DNA of 64,000 nt from NCBI RefSeq assembly GCF_000143415.4, contig NW_003314380.1:85613-149612 (forward strand), given 5' to 3'. The position numbers and the translations under genes are program-made. Shown piece after piece: positions 1 through 12,579 of this stretch; position 1 is the first letter of the stretch, and each line of letters begins with the position of its first letter. This DNA is from Selaginella moellendorffii. Taxonomy: Eukaryota > Streptophyta > Lycopodiopsida > Selaginellales > Selaginellaceae. The notes under the pieces are model-generated. The model saw only the letters and a program-made list of their open reading frames with translations. It made no database searches and had not been told where the DNA came from.

Positions 1-30
1 TGTGACTTGTATTGAGGTGGAAGCTGTCAG

Positions 31-306
31 ATGCATGTACTGAATACATACAAAAGCCAATCAGAGGTGTCTCCTGCTCTGAGTGTTGGTGGAAGCCATT
101 TTACAGAGGTTGGAGAATCTGCAAATGTGCCCGAGAGCTCAATAATTTTGAAGGAACCAATAGATCATCAGCCTATGGTATCATGTTTTTGTGCGTCTCT
201 TCCCTGTTTGATAATGTTATTTTACTTCTTTCCAGGAGAATGGCAGTTCACACCAAAGTTGCTGGAGCTTAAACAGGAGCTTGAGGTGGCTCTAGCATCA
301 CACTAA
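31..306 (+). CDS. Possible 3'-terminal coding fragment, unassigned
   Basis: An open frame reaches a stop after position 300 and ends with the hydrophilic, helix-prone residues GEWQFTPKLLELKQELE. This looks more like a real C-terminus than random AT-rich sequence. A GT..AG pair (about 178-235) could be a 58-bp intron, but splicing it shifts the frame and gives a less convincing end. I recognise no family. It could be the last exon of a gene lying to the left of the window, or chance. Confidence 0.2.
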   Translation: MHVLNTYKSQSEVSPALSVGGSHFTEVGESANVPESSIILKEPIDHQPMVSCFCASLPCLIMLFYFFPGEWQFTPKLLELKQELEVALASH

Positions 307-3300
307 GATGAAATAGCATGTACAGCTATGACTAGTCGAATATAAAGAAACCCTTAGCTTTTGTGAATTGCTTTAATGGCAAGGAGCTTATGCAGCATGA
401 TAGTTCATGGCAGAATGAAGTAGAGGCACTCCAGCTTTGGCATTCTTGTTGGATGTCTCTATGCTTCTCTCTGAAAGTGATGAAAAAAATGAGATTGCTA
501 CGCTCTAGGTCGTGTCAATGCTACTGTTGTCCACCAGCAGTGACATTCCCACCAGTGCTGCTTGCGGCAAGATCAGGATCATCGTTAAGTTTTAGGCAAA
601 TTGATGAAGATGCCTAGAAAATGAGAGATGAAAACAAGAATAGAAAGAAAAAAAAGAACCAAAAAGGCTCTGGAAATATCTGTATAGCTGAGGGCAGAGG
701 CTCTGTATAGCTGTGAGAAGACGCTTTGATTAGAAACTTGAGTCTCTTGATTAGAATCTTGGAGGGGTCAGGAAAACTTCCTAGCAGAGAGTAGAATTTT
801 AAACCTTGGGAGAAAAGAAAGTTTGGATGACAAAAGCAAAGTACCTTGAGCATGTTGCATTGCATAAAATCCTGTCTTGGCTTCTTAAGATAGGAGGACA
901 TTGTGCACATCCAAAATATTCAAGTCATGTCAAAAGTGTTTCTAAGAAGGATTTTCAGATAGAGACAGACTTGGATAGGACATTTAGATTCATACCTTGT
1001 CAAGATGCTCTCCATGTGTTTGAAAAAACTTTGGGAGGATGTAATGAGAAGGATTCCAAGCTGATGGCATTACTTGCATGTGCTTCTTGATGGCTTACAA
1101 TCATTGGCCATCAAGTGACAAGGAGTGGAAGAATTGGTGACAATATAAATGGAAAGTATGCATTTCAATGGTAAACCTTATTGCTTTAATCATTTTCTTG
1201 CAAAAGAATTTTGAACTAGAGAGGATAAATGTTGGTGATTTAGTGTTCTACATTCTTTTTCAAGTGTTTTAGGTTTTGGTCGTGATGAAGCAAGAGTAGT
1301 TACAACATTTTACAAAATTCAAATAAGATCTGGAAGATGATAGTGGTTGAATTTCCATATTTATGGGAATTTGTTTTAGGACTCGGAGCATTGCTTCCTG
1401 GCAAACATTTTTTAAAGAGTCATGTGTTAAATGTTCATCACAATAGTGAAATAGATTGTGCTCCCTATTTTCAACTAAGAAAAAAATTACATAAGTGACC
1501 ATTAAATCTCATTACCAAGAGAATCACAATAAATCATTATTCTGTTGTTTTATTTTTAAAAGATGTGTTGTTCTATTCCAAAGTATGCACAACTACATCT
1601 TCTCAAATTAAAATGTTCTCTACTTCTCCCAGTGGAGTTAGGGTCCTTATTAACTTATGTGTCCATGAGCCCAGTGTTAGAGTCAGCAGCTGGATAGTAG
1701 AGGCTTTACCATAATTGCCTACAAGTAGAGGTGTAATTGGGAATTTCATTCTCATTCACTGTGCAAGTAGGTTCCCACAGTCTTGGAAGGATGCCCTTTG
1801 TAGCATGACTCATCAGCTCAATAGCGAGAATGTCTTGGTAATTGTTACCAGAAGTGGCCAGCACTAAGTGAGTAGGTTGTTATTAGTGACATGGTATGCA
1901 ATGTACTACTTGAGCCATCACATTGCCTCTTGCAATGAGTAGGGCTGACTGCTTGGAAATGCACACACTAGGTAAGGGCTGTGAAGCCAGTGTTGGTGGT
2001 ATAGGCACCAAAGAAAAGGCCAAACAACTGACTGCTGTTGATATCATTGGCCTCTGCCTACCACCATTTGTTTTACATGGCTTCCAGCTCGCAGCTAGGA
2101 AAGGAAGGTAAAGTTTTGCTGTGCGAAGCCAAGTTAGTATGTTAACAACATAGGCCCTACCTCCAAAGTTGGGCACCACCATCTTCTAACTCACAAAGTC
2201 CAATTTAACATATACATTGATGGTAAAGTTGCATGACTCCCTTTTACATGCTTTTCTTTTCCATCCCAAGCCAAGGAATGAATAAGCCTTTATTGCACCA
2301 TAGGATGTTGTGAATTATTATTGTAATTTTTTTGTACTATACCATGTACTTTGATAAGGCAATCCTAGGAAGACCTCATTTTGGTAATTTTTGAAGGAAA
2401 TGAGCATATTTCCATAACATCACTCCACCAAGCAAGATAATAGTAATACAGTTACTCATTAGCATTTAGACCCTGTTGGGCAAATAAACAGAAATTTTGA
2501 ATGAGCAGTATACAAACATCCACTTTTTGCTATCAAATTTGGCAGCAACAATGAATTCCTAAAGTACCATTATACTCTTTCTTTCAGTTTTGAAGTTATG
2601 CTTAATCAACTTAGCTGCAAAGACTCATGGCAAAAGCTCATTATCATTGGATAAATTGCTAGAAGACTTGCTAGCAGTGGGGAGGATGCAAGGAGAGAAT
2701 TAATGGCAACACTAGTATATTTCCTCCTTTTCCCTTCTTCCATTTTTTTTTTTTTTTGATAAACTATGGCCTATCAACCTTAAAAAAGGACAATCCCAGT
2801 ATCTTTGCCAGTAATTCTTCCCCTCTTCTATATGGCAAGAGTGGATGCAAGTTCTTAGCACTTGCATCATGCACCTACAAAGCTACTATGACTAACTTGT
2901 AACATCAAAAGTTGTAAATGACTATTAACTTGTTAGACATGGCTATCTCTTTTATTTTTTTCAGACTTACATGTTGTTCTGCTCCAAAGTATATATAACA
3001 ACATCTTTCCATCTTTATTTTTCCTAGCTCCGCTAAAAAGAAGATGTATTCATCTTAGGTATGCTATATCTCTTAGCGGAGCTAGGGTCTTTGCTAGTAT
3101 TTTTACTAAATCTGTTATTTGCATTTAGCATCAAGGTGATATATTCCCCTTTTAGAATATTATTTATGAATGTGCTTTTCATTGGACAGTTACTATTTGA
3201 TTAGATTAAAACAGTTGAAACGTTTCCATTTATTTTTTGTTCCAGGTTTATTCTCTTTTTCAGTGCCAAGAAACAACTAACCTGGACTCAGACGAGACTT

Positions 3301-4770
3301 TTGACCAATGCTTTTGGCTATTGCGACTTATTCTGGAACAAATGGTGAGAAAATCTGCAAATCTTTATCTTTTGTGGCATTCATGCATCTCTTTGGCCTT
3401 GATGTTGGTACTCTCTGTTCTATTTAAGATACAAGGTATGTGAGATTTGCAAATCCTTTCTCACTCTTTCAAGAGAATTCGTATTCTTCTTCTTTGGCTA
3501 GTAGCTACAGTTTCATGTCCTGTAGTTTCAAGATCATACTTGCTTTGGATCTTGGAGGAGTGCCTCAGCACTTTACGGTAGCTGGGAGTCACTATCTAGC
3601 AGCCAGCCTGCTGCATCCTTCAAGTATGTTAATGAAGCTATGAATTCTTGGACATCTATTTTTCTCTAGCAGTGGCTGTTTAAGCTCTTCCAGTTTTTGA
3701 ACAAGATTCCCACCGGCAACAAAAAGCTAAGATATCAAGAGCATTGTCTGTGAAGGATTGGAAGTGAATCTCATGAGTCTAGCAACCCAAAGCTGTTCTG
3801 AACGAACAAATGGATGGGATATGTGTTTTATCTATACCTTGCATTCAATCTGTTAGGGTAATTTACGCAATGTCTTATCTTTTCTTTGTTTATCCTTCTC
3901 TTTGTTCATTCTATGGTTTTGTCCTTGACATAGTTAATGTTCTTTAAGCTTGGCAAAGTTGAGCACAGGATTGATTATGCACTATTTTAAGCTTGCTTAA
4001 ATCTCCAATTTGTAAACTTCAGTGACTTGGTTTTTCCAGAACCAGAGTGCATAGATTAAGCTTCAAGCTTGAGAGGGGTGGTCAAGCGTTTTTGAAAGTC
4101 TTGAGAGCCCAAGCCAGAGTGACTTCGATTGTGTCATTGCAGGCAAATTTAGGACAAAGGAGTTTGTGTCCTTGTGCACTCCAGACTAGCAAGAGAAAAT
4201 GCCAAATATTTCAAACCTTGCACTAGAACAAATACTAAAACTGCTTACTAGATGCTCCTTATCTATTTACATGGCATCACATCAGCAAGCTTTCAAAGTT
4301 CTCCAAGGCTTAACTTCTTAATCCTGGAAGTGTGGGTGACTACAAAACATTCACTTCATTCTTTAAGTTGCTTGAAGTTGCCGTGAGGCCTCCAACTAAG
4401 GCCAATGCAATGCAGTAGCAGTTTGAGTGGATTATCAATAGCATTTATGGAGATTTGGTATAAGTGAAAATCCGTGATTCATATCACTATGGATTTCCTC
4501 TTTTATGCCATATGTAACAGGTGGTAAAGAAAGGCTAGAAACCACCAAAGTCTTTGGCAAAGTCTGAACTGGCGTAAGAGCTAATGGTAAAGTGGCTTAA
4601 GCTTGATGTGTCTACCATATATTGTTAAGTTAATTTACTAGCCATCAATACTGGATTAAATGAATTACCTTCATATTATTTGTGTACTCGCCACGAACTC
4701 CAAATTTGTACTAGTAAAATTCATTAATTGTTAAAGTTTTTTGTTTTATATTATGTCCTTTATCTGTGTA
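307..4770. other. AT-rich intergenic region without a convincing gene
   Basis: The stretch holds only short open frames. Two blocks, near 1540-1660 and 2950-3100, share diverged sequence (both carry a TTGTTCT..CCAAAGTAT core followed by an 'agttagggtc/agctagggtc' segment), so they are copies of a dispersed repeat. The second contains a strong hairpin listed separately. A T-run lies near 2744-2757. No splice-consistent multi-exon gene was found on either strand. Confidence 0.5.
3023..3086. repeat. Perfect 14-bp inverted repeat with inner hairpin
   Basis: CCTAGCTCCGCTAA (3023-3036) is exactly complementary to TTAGCGGAGCTAGG (3073-3086). The 36-nt loop contains a second stem, AAGATG/CATCTT. The right arm belongs to a motif (TAGCGGAGCTAGGGTC) that recurs in diverged form near 1640 and 11360. 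It is probably a transposon terminus or a small MITE-like element; the function is unknown. Confidence 0.5.
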
Positions 4771-4774
4771 ATCT

Positions 4775-5809
4775 AGATATGGTGACCAACCACTTTCACT
4801 ATTTGGAAAAAGAATTGGGTAAATCATAGGATCACAACATGATGTTAATATAAAAATCTCCTGCATTAAATCACCTTTTGGATGAATTGCAATGCTTCAA
4901 TTGAAAAGAGGGTCACCAATTAAATTTGTAAAGACTGCTGCAACCTCATTTGACATAGGTGCATTATATCTTCTTGGATCAATGTTATTCTCTCTTTTAA
5001 TATACATAACTACATCATGTATTCTTGGATTTCCATTTCCAACTGTATTTATATTTTGTATTTCTTCCTCTATATCTTTTAGCATCTTAAAGGCTTTAGC
5101 AAAGGGATTTATATCTTGCAATGATATATCTATTACATTTCATGTTATATTGATTTTTCATCCATTCTTTAGTAGGATGTAATGTATCTAGAATATATAG
5201 TTGTGAATATTTTGCTTCTTCAGTGTCTTTTGGCCTAAAACTACCAATGGAATGATATGCTTTTCCATAAATCTTAAAATAATATGGGCCACCAAACTCC
5301 ATTTCTTCAATATTTGGTCCCATCAATGCAAATGCTAGTGCACTATTATAATTTCATATAAGCTCTCTAAAATGTTCTCAGTGCATTGTACTAGATAATA
5401 AGTCACAAATCAACAATGGAAACTGAAAGTTATCAACTATAAGAACGTGTCTACCACAACAACATTGACTTTGAGTCTCTGTTTTAAAAATAAAATCTTT
5501 ACAATATATACAATGTTTATCTATAACTCCTATATAATCTATTTTACAGTTACTATTGTTGTTGAATTGCAGTAATCCCATATATATACTTGGTTGCTGA
5601 ACTATTATCTTCTCATTCATTATACAAGTTCTTTCATGTGCAAAGTCAATTATAATATTCATATTTGTTTCTTGTTCATTCAAAATGTGAGTTCCAATAT
5701 TTGTACTTGACAACATTTCTCCTTCTCTTGAGTTACTAATCATTTGCAAATATGGTGCTTCTGGAGGTATTTCTGAAATAGATGTTAATTTACCATCATA
5801 CAAAATCAA
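4775..5809 (-). pseudogene. Decayed Helitron Rep N-terminal region
   Basis: Three minus-strand open segments in different frames match the start of plant Helitron Rep/helicase proteins in the expected order. First (5809-5378) is a Cys-rich segment with CKDF and CCCGRH. Next (5326-5096) is GGPYYFKIYGKAYHSIGS followed by YSQLYILDT. Then (5121-4897) come NPFAKAF and RRYNAPMSNEVAAVF. About 100 bases further down DPMIYPILFPNSESGW can be read, the usual 'DPLQYPLLFPxGxxGW' block. Frameshifts and stops separate the segments and no HUH nuclease or helicase motif follows, so this is a 5' relic. No CTRR-hairpin terminus was identified. The family assignment is from motif recognition by eye. Confidence 0.75.
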
Positions 5810-6280
5810 TTCATTTGTTTTCTATTTACATTTCCCACCCATTTTATATTCAATTTTTTCAGTTATTTCTATATGTAGTATCTTATATAGATGAAAGACA
5901 TTGGACTGTCAATATGAATAGTGTAATAGGCAAGTTTGAAAAGCTTTTAGCCAGAGTTGGGTAGGAAATGGTAATAGTGTATTTTATAAGAATTAGTTTG
6001 TTTTCAAAGACTCATTTAATTCAAGGAATATAAGAAGCAACTATAGTACTTCTATATGAGTATCAAGCCAAGGTACATATTAGAAAATGCAAAACACTTA
6101 GAAAGCTTTTGAAAAGTTCTTTTGCATTTGTTCACTTCTCATAAATATAATCTTAATGGAACAATTAAAAATGCTTTTCTCTATATCACAGAAAGGGCTT
6201 TGCTAAGAATAAATTTATAAAGGAAGGTATATTTCAATACATTATCATCTGATATCATAGTAATTTGAAAATATAGATTG

Positions 6281-7191
6281 TGTAGCGCACTTGAATTTGG
6301 AGCCGAACTCTAAGCCCGTTGCACTACGAAACAAGGGTCCGGTACAATCCCACGAGCACCAGCTCCCTGTATCCAGCACTTACACGCAAAATGGTGTCAG
6401 ACGGAGTCTGGCACAATTTTGGTATACCGGTGGCCTAACGCGAGAAGGAGGGTACTCCACCGACTAGAGCAGTGTGGAGGTTGGGCTTAGACCCAAGCCG
6501 GACACAAAACAAGGAGCGACACAACCCAGTAGAAGCTAAACTAATATCTCAAGTGGTCGGACATGCATTCCAACCACTATCCCCATTATACATTTAGAAC
6601 CCCCTACAGCCCCTCCCCCCCCTTAGGAACACACAGTTTGGGCTTTCACCCCAAGCCTCTTTTAGTACCAGGAGTTAGTCTCTGGGACAAACTTGAAACT
6701 TATTAAATATGGAATGTTTTTAGATTGCGAATTTGGACACGAGACGAACACCATTGTGTTCAAGCCAACCTTTACATTTCGTAGACATGCCAAATGAGCG
6801 AATCTAGACACTTTCCATAAATAGCATTTGGGACCGAAATGAGACTAACACAAAGGGCGTGATAGCGAGGGTGTTTGGCAGACACGATAAACTATTATCC
6901 AGCGATATTAAGGGACTAGTCTCAATATGCGAAGATTCTTGCCAAGTCAGTGTAAGACAAAGCAAAAGAGAACTAAAAAGCCGAGCCAAGTATGCTTGGC
7001 CAAATAGACACTTAGGAATTCCATCCTTATGCTCATCCTGCCAAGTACAAATGCTAAGTCCAATTTACTAATACTTGGACAAGAGGGGCCAATAAAGGGA
7101 ATTAGCAGTACCGACCTCCTGCTGTCATGGCAGTAAGGAAAGAGTGTCCATAAGGACCAGTCGACAAGTATCTTTTGTCACATTCGCAACA
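6281..7191 (-). mobile_element. Solo LTR, diverged subfamily (LTR-B)
   Basis: The sequence starts TGTAGCGCAC and ends TTCGCAACA. From about position 120 onward it aligns by eye with the long LTRs at 24.3-32.6 kb (shared 'accggtggcctaacgcgag', a C-run before 'ttagg' and 'gtcacattcgc'). Its first ~120 bases after the terminal 10 differ from those copies. Flanks are GATTG (6276-6280) and AATTG (7192-7196), a 5-bp target duplication with one change. No second LTR or polypurine tract adjoins it, so it is best read as a solo LTR. Polarity follows the full-length copy, whose sense strand is minus. Confidence 0.75.
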
Positions 7192-7339
7192 AATTGCTAA
7201 AACCATATAAAAATTACAATAAATCAAAGTACAACTTGAAACATTAACACACACACACAAATATATATATGGTGAAGCACCAATAGAACTCTACACCTCT
7301 TTAACATACACATACCGAAAAGATAGCAAATAACTATTT

Positions 7340-7990
7340 CAATCCAAATGTTGAAAATTTACATACTTTGCAATCATCATTTTGAAAGTCTAAATGAGTT
7401 GTTCCACCAAATTGTTTGACTATAAATGATAAACACTTGGGAAAGTGTAGTGTATTCTCAATCAATATGTTAAAACGTGAAATGCTTCAATTATAAATGT
7501 AAGACCATTATTCGAAAGAATTCACTCTAGACAAGAATATTGGAACACCATTCAATTAAGGAGGAAGTATTTAATAATAGTTACAAACACACTAGCAAGA
7601 ACACTAACTTCCACTTAACGAGTTAAGTAGTAATGACATATTTAATGCTAGCAATAGACCGTGGAAATGGCCTTATCAAATCAAAGGCCACGAACTCAAA
7701 TAGAAGGGAAACTATAATTGACTCCAACTATCTTTCTACAACATGAGAGAGAATACTATGAATTTGGCACCAAATGCAACTATACATATATTAGATAATA
7801 TCACATCTCATCTCCGGCCAATAGAAAGATTTATGTAGTTTCTCGGTTACACGATAATGTTTCATATGCCCATCTAGAATAGAAGAATCATGGTAAATGT
7901 GAAGAAAGCGTGGAATAAAAATCAAAGGCACCATTAATCATAAATAATCATTAGGATATGTCCCTACAAAATTTTAGAGATGCTGAATCA
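7340..7990 (-). pseudogene. Decayed Ty3/gypsy integrase, copy 1
   Basis: The minus strand can be read as a gypsy integrase with several stops. A zinc-finger-like segment (PRFLHIYHDS...GHMKHY...FYWPEMRCDI..Y..SC.WCQ) is followed by the start of the catalytic core (FDLIRPFPRSIASIKYVI). It matches a second copy in inverse orientation at 8430-9900. No intact frame remains. Confidence 0.7.
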
Positions 7991-8429
7991 AGTTCTAAGA
8001 TGGTGTCACTACAGTTTGGAGAAAAATATTACTAAATCCCAACTGAAAGCAATCATTTTACCAATATATGATTGGTTGTATTGCTTAGTGAGCCTTAAAG
8101 CTTTAAATATATGATTTTCAAATTTTTCATTAATTAGGGAATTTTATAGATGATGTTGATATCCTTTTTCGAGTTCCTCTCCCATTTTATTCCTGATAAG
8201 CTTGTTATTCTAGCATTTACAGACTTTTTGAATAAAGATTCTATGCCATTGATGGTTGCTATATATGATGTTTAATGTCCATAAAGTGTGAAGCAAAATT
8301 TAATTTCCTTTGATGAGGTTCATGGGAATCAAAAAGTTGAGTCATGGATTTGAAAACTTCATAAATAGTTTGAAAATATAATATTATTTGCTAATGATCT
8401 GCCATTTTAGCATTTATATTTTCAATATC

Positions 8430-9900
8430 ATCTTAAAGAAAACCTTTTCTATTTTGTTGGGATTGATTATAATGATAATTTATAGTTGGTGGTGCCTTTG
8501 ATATTTATTCCAAACTTTCTCCATATTTATCACAACTCTTATATTTTAGGAAAACATATAGAATATTATATGTGATTGAGAAGCTGCCCAAGTCTTTCTA
8601 TTGTTAAGAGATGTAATGTAATATTATTCAATATATGTGTAGTTGTGTTTAGTGCCAAGCTTATAATAGTTCTATTCGCAATGAAAAAGGACGGTTGAAG
8701 TCAATTATAATTTCCCATTTATTTGAGCTGTGGTGTTTGATTTGATAGGGTTTTTTTCCATGGTTGATTGGTGGCAATAAGTATATTATTATTGCCTTCA
8801 ACTACTTGATTAACTAGTTGGAAATTGGGATTTATACTAGTGCATTAGTGACTATTGTTGGGTACGTCCTCTTCAATCAAGTGGTGTTTCAATATTCTTA
8901 TTTGGAGTAAATTCTCTAGGATAAAAGTCCTATATTTATGACTAAATTCTCTCAGATAAAGTCATACATTTATGACTAAAGCATTTTACATTTTAATATC
9001 TTGGGTAGGGATATACCACACTTTCATAATATAAGCTTTTGAGTTTAAACTTCTGAGAGGTCACTCAGTCTAATACTATTTAAACCTAAGGACACTTAAT
9101 CTAAATATCCCAAGATCCTTAACTAATTGGAAAAGGGGGTGCACTTTTATTCATAGGCCTTTTCCCTTTATATTTGAACCCCATGGATTATCTCTCAAGT
9201 AGTTCTCTTTGGTTGCTTACACATGAGTGCTTATCATTCACAGATAAATGGCTTGGTGGAATAACTTATTCAGACATTCAAAAGGATAATCATGATGTAT
9301 GTAAATTTTTAGCATTTGGATTATGATGGTTATTTGTTGTCTCTTTGGTATGTATATGTCACAAGGGTATAAAGTTTTGATAGTGCTTCACTATATAAAC
9401 TTCTATATAGTCATAATCTAATACTACCAACAGAGTTGAGTTTACTTTCACAATTACTATGAGTTGTTGATGCTATGGTCTAAGAATAGTATTTAATGAG
9501 CATTCTTTCATTTATCCGAGTGGAGTTTGTTAAACACTTGAGTTGCATATAGGTGGAACAACAATAGCATTACAATTTCTATAATTGTCCACTTGCGAAG
9601 TTCAAAGTGAATGATTTAGTATTAGTCCATTTTCCCAATCTTACAATATATAATTTATTTAAAGAGTTCTTTGCTCAATGGAAGGGACAATATAAGGTGT
9701 TATGGCAAGATGAATCACAAGTTTATGAAGTTTAATATAATGTTCAATAAGCCAATCCTCTAGAAATTTTGCATATGCAGCTAAAATACTTTATATAAAG
9801 GGATCAAGAACAATTAACACCACCTACAAATTCATTAATACCTCCTTTTGATGTTCCTGTATATCTTGGTCCATCAATTAAAGAACCTTAATTACCTTCC
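8430..9900 (+). pseudogene. Decayed Ty3/gypsy integrase, copy 2
   Basis: Broken plus-strand frames carry the integrase landmarks in order. The zinc-finger-like segment is near 8480-8640. The core start FDLIGFFPWLIGGNKYIII lies near 8725-8790. AYHSQINGLVE, the usual 'HPQTDGQTER/HSQINGLVE' block, is near 9230, and LILPTELSL is near 9420. The C-terminal KFKVNDLVLVHFP...QWKGQYKVLW is near 9600-9700. Many stops and frameshifts are present. It is the same family as the 7.34-7.99 kb copy, in opposite orientation. Confidence 0.75.
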
Positions 9901-11770
9901 ATCCTTCGATGTGAGGTTTAATTGTATAGCTATGATGCCATATATTAATATTAGTATAGTAGAATTTTAATAGCCATTGGATTGGTTTTAATTCAAACCA
10001 CTTTCTTCTATATATAAATTAAAGTTTTTGGGTTAATTGATATACACATTTTTATATTCCACTTTCATATTTCATACACTCACAACATGGGATTTAGTCT
10101 TTCAATAAATAAGAAAGGGAGGTGTTGTTATCTTATGTTTTCTAATTCTAAATGATCGGTGTGGTATATGGCGACATTAGAATCTCACTGCTCTACATGT
10201 TTAGTAGCACTTTTCTTGGCAGTTTGTAATTAATATATTTGATTATTTAAATAATTTCTTAATTAATTCATGAGTAAACCTTAAAAATATCTTTAAGTTT
10301 AAGAAATAAAAGAGAATATTATTTTTAGAAGTATAAAGTTCCTCTTATGTAAAAATTTCTTAATATATTATTTTATGTCTAGTTTGATGGTAAAACTAAA
10401 GGATTGGATATTTTACTTTATCTTTCCTCATCTCTTATGATTTGTTACTGCAAAGTATTATTTTTATATTGATATAAAGCAGCATTAAAGGTAGTTTATT
10501 CATGATATAAAAATAAACATCTAATATATAAGGAGAAAGATAAAAAAGAAACACCAGCTACTTACTTTAGTCCTTTATATATATACAACCAAAGCAAAAC
10601 TTTTGGCACAAATAACAATCAATAAGGGAAAGTTATTATTTCATGTATATATCTAATACATGAAGAGTCTAATGTATATAACCATAGCTTAAATCTTGCT
10701 AAAGTATTATATACTCAATCAATTCAATATTATGTATAAAATTGATGTTTCTTCTTTGATCTAAAATAATAGAAAAATTACCTTTTCTTCATCATCTGTG
10801 CATTTGTTAGATTATGTCAATTTATATTCTCTTAATATATCCAGAATCATTCTTTGCTCTGGTGCAGATGGGAAACTTTGGGAAGGATTTGGCTTATAAA
10901 GTTTAATATAAATGTGAGAGCAATCTAGATAAATTTATTTATGTATGTTCTTAAATGAAAAACTAGATACATAATAGAAATTATAATATTGTTTCATTAA
11001 ACTATGAATGTTAGAGCTATCATTACACCTCAGATGAAAAGCATTTAACTCAGTATGAATTAAAATTATAACTTCACCAAAAATATTACAGAATTGAAAA
11101 CCTATTATTCTTTAGTTTTGTAAAACTTAACTGTTTTTAAAGCTTGGATGTGTTTTGGTTGTATAAAGGCAATAAAAACTGTTAATTTTGAAGTTCATGA
11201 TGCTAAAAGAAGTAGCTTGCATTATTATCTAATTGCATTATTTACATTATTATGTATTTCTCTAGAGATGAATAGTAGCAAATTTCTAAATAAATTTAAC
11301 CATGCATAGAATTAAAATTCTCACATGCAAAATTAGAAAAGAAAATTGCTATATCTTCTAGCAGAGATAGGGTCCCTACTAGTCTTATGTATATTTTATT
11401 CTTGGCTATGGTTTAGGAGGATATTTTTTGAATTTGACCCATGTTCTACCACCCAAAACATGCCACATAGACCTCTCCTGTGATAGAGAGTGTACATCTC
11501 TTGTTGCCATGGACAAATCGGGCTCCTAAACTTTTGGGGTTCAAACACTAACTGAGAAAGTTGTATTTGTTTCATAAGTAAAATCTTAAATCAGTTCTAG
11601 TATTGAATATTTATTTGTTCCAAGAGTAATGAAGTTATGTGGGCTTCTTTGGTAACACATCTGCCTTCTTCAAGTGCATTTGTATCACTGTCACATAAAA
11701 CATATATCTGCCTTTGTAAACACCAAAGATTGCGTTGAAGTCGAAATCTTCCACATCTTTCACAAACTTC
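9900..11770. other. AT-rich stretch without a gene
   Basis: No coding signal was found on either strand. A purine tract followed by TGTTGTTATC at about 10111-10132 could be a polypurine tract and LTR start belonging to the integrase copy just upstream, but I could not find the matching LTR end. A diverged copy of the 'tatatctt-ctagcagagatagggtc' motif occurs near 11350-11375. Confidence 0.4.
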
Positions 11771-11784
11771 AATTGTGTACTCCT

Positions 11785-12200
11785 TAACCCGCCAGTTGGG
11801 CTTAGCCGTCCGATGCCACCATCCTACGGCCCAATTTTTATCTTGGAGAAAATCTCCAACGTAATAGACGAATCCCCTGCCGAGCTAGAAAACGAGCGCT
11901 GATTCCCGCTCTCTCTTCCTGCCTGTTGGGGCTGTACCGCCCCTTGGGTTTTGGGGGGATTTCCCGTTCAATGCTGTGCCTGAGGCATTCAATGGCAAGC
12001 TTAATAGCCAGGAGTTTAATTCCTGGCTTCAGCTTCGCGACCAGCAGGAGGACAACGAGTCCTGCGATCGGCGCTAAAGCATGGTGATGCGCCAATGTCA
12101 TTGCACCAGCGTTTCTTGTCAGAGATGGAGGGAAGAGTTCTACTGCAAGTTCCCAAGAAGGCCGTTGTCATGCTGCTGCTGATCTTCTTGGGGACTTGCA
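11785..12200. other. GC-richer segment with a run of hairpins
   Basis: Four short inverted repeats follow one another. TTGGG..CCGT pairs with ACGG..CCCAA at about 11793-11832. GGGGC/GCCCC lies near 11927-11942. AGCCAGGA/TCCTGGCT with a 7-nt loop is near 12007-12029. The strongest is a 16-bp stem at 12145-12160/12184-12199. Minus-strand open frames of 60-90 codons cross the region, but none resembles a known protein. A plus-strand frame of about 39 codons (MSLHQRF...) has a hydrophobic stretch AVVMLLLIFLGTCI. It could be an ncRNA, a small peptide gene or remnant exons. Confidence 0.3.
12145..12199 (+). ncRNA. MIRNA-like hairpin candidate
   Basis: GCAAGTTCCCAAGAAG (12145-12160) pairs with CTTCTTGGGGACTTGC (12184-12199) over 16 positions with one G-U pair and a 23-nt loop. 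Weaker pairing (TTCTA blocks) continues outside the stem. The stem is short for a plant miRNA precursor and I cannot match it to a known miRNA. The call rests on fold potential alone. Confidence 0.25.
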
Positions 12201-12579
12201 TTTCTAGAAGGTAGAAGAAGAGGTCCAGCTGACTGAAAGGTATGGTTATAGAAAAAGACATGTCCACCCCATAGCTTCAACGGAGAAGCTCGAAGAATGG
12301 TGGAAGAGAACAATAAATTCCCATACCCCACAGTAAGATTCTTGCTTCTTTTTCTCTTTTATTTTTCCCGTACAGAAACTAACAATAGCTCAATCAGCTC
12401 GAAAGAGACAGGTTTGACTATGGAGACGCAGTCTGGCCAGACCCCGAGCCTGGACTCATAGCTGGTAATCTTAGAATTGATTGTGTACCTAAGCACAGCT
12501 TTGAAAGTTTTGTATCCCCACTGAGAATGTTGTCTACTTATACAAAATAATTGTATGTACATTTAGCATTGTTTCTTTG

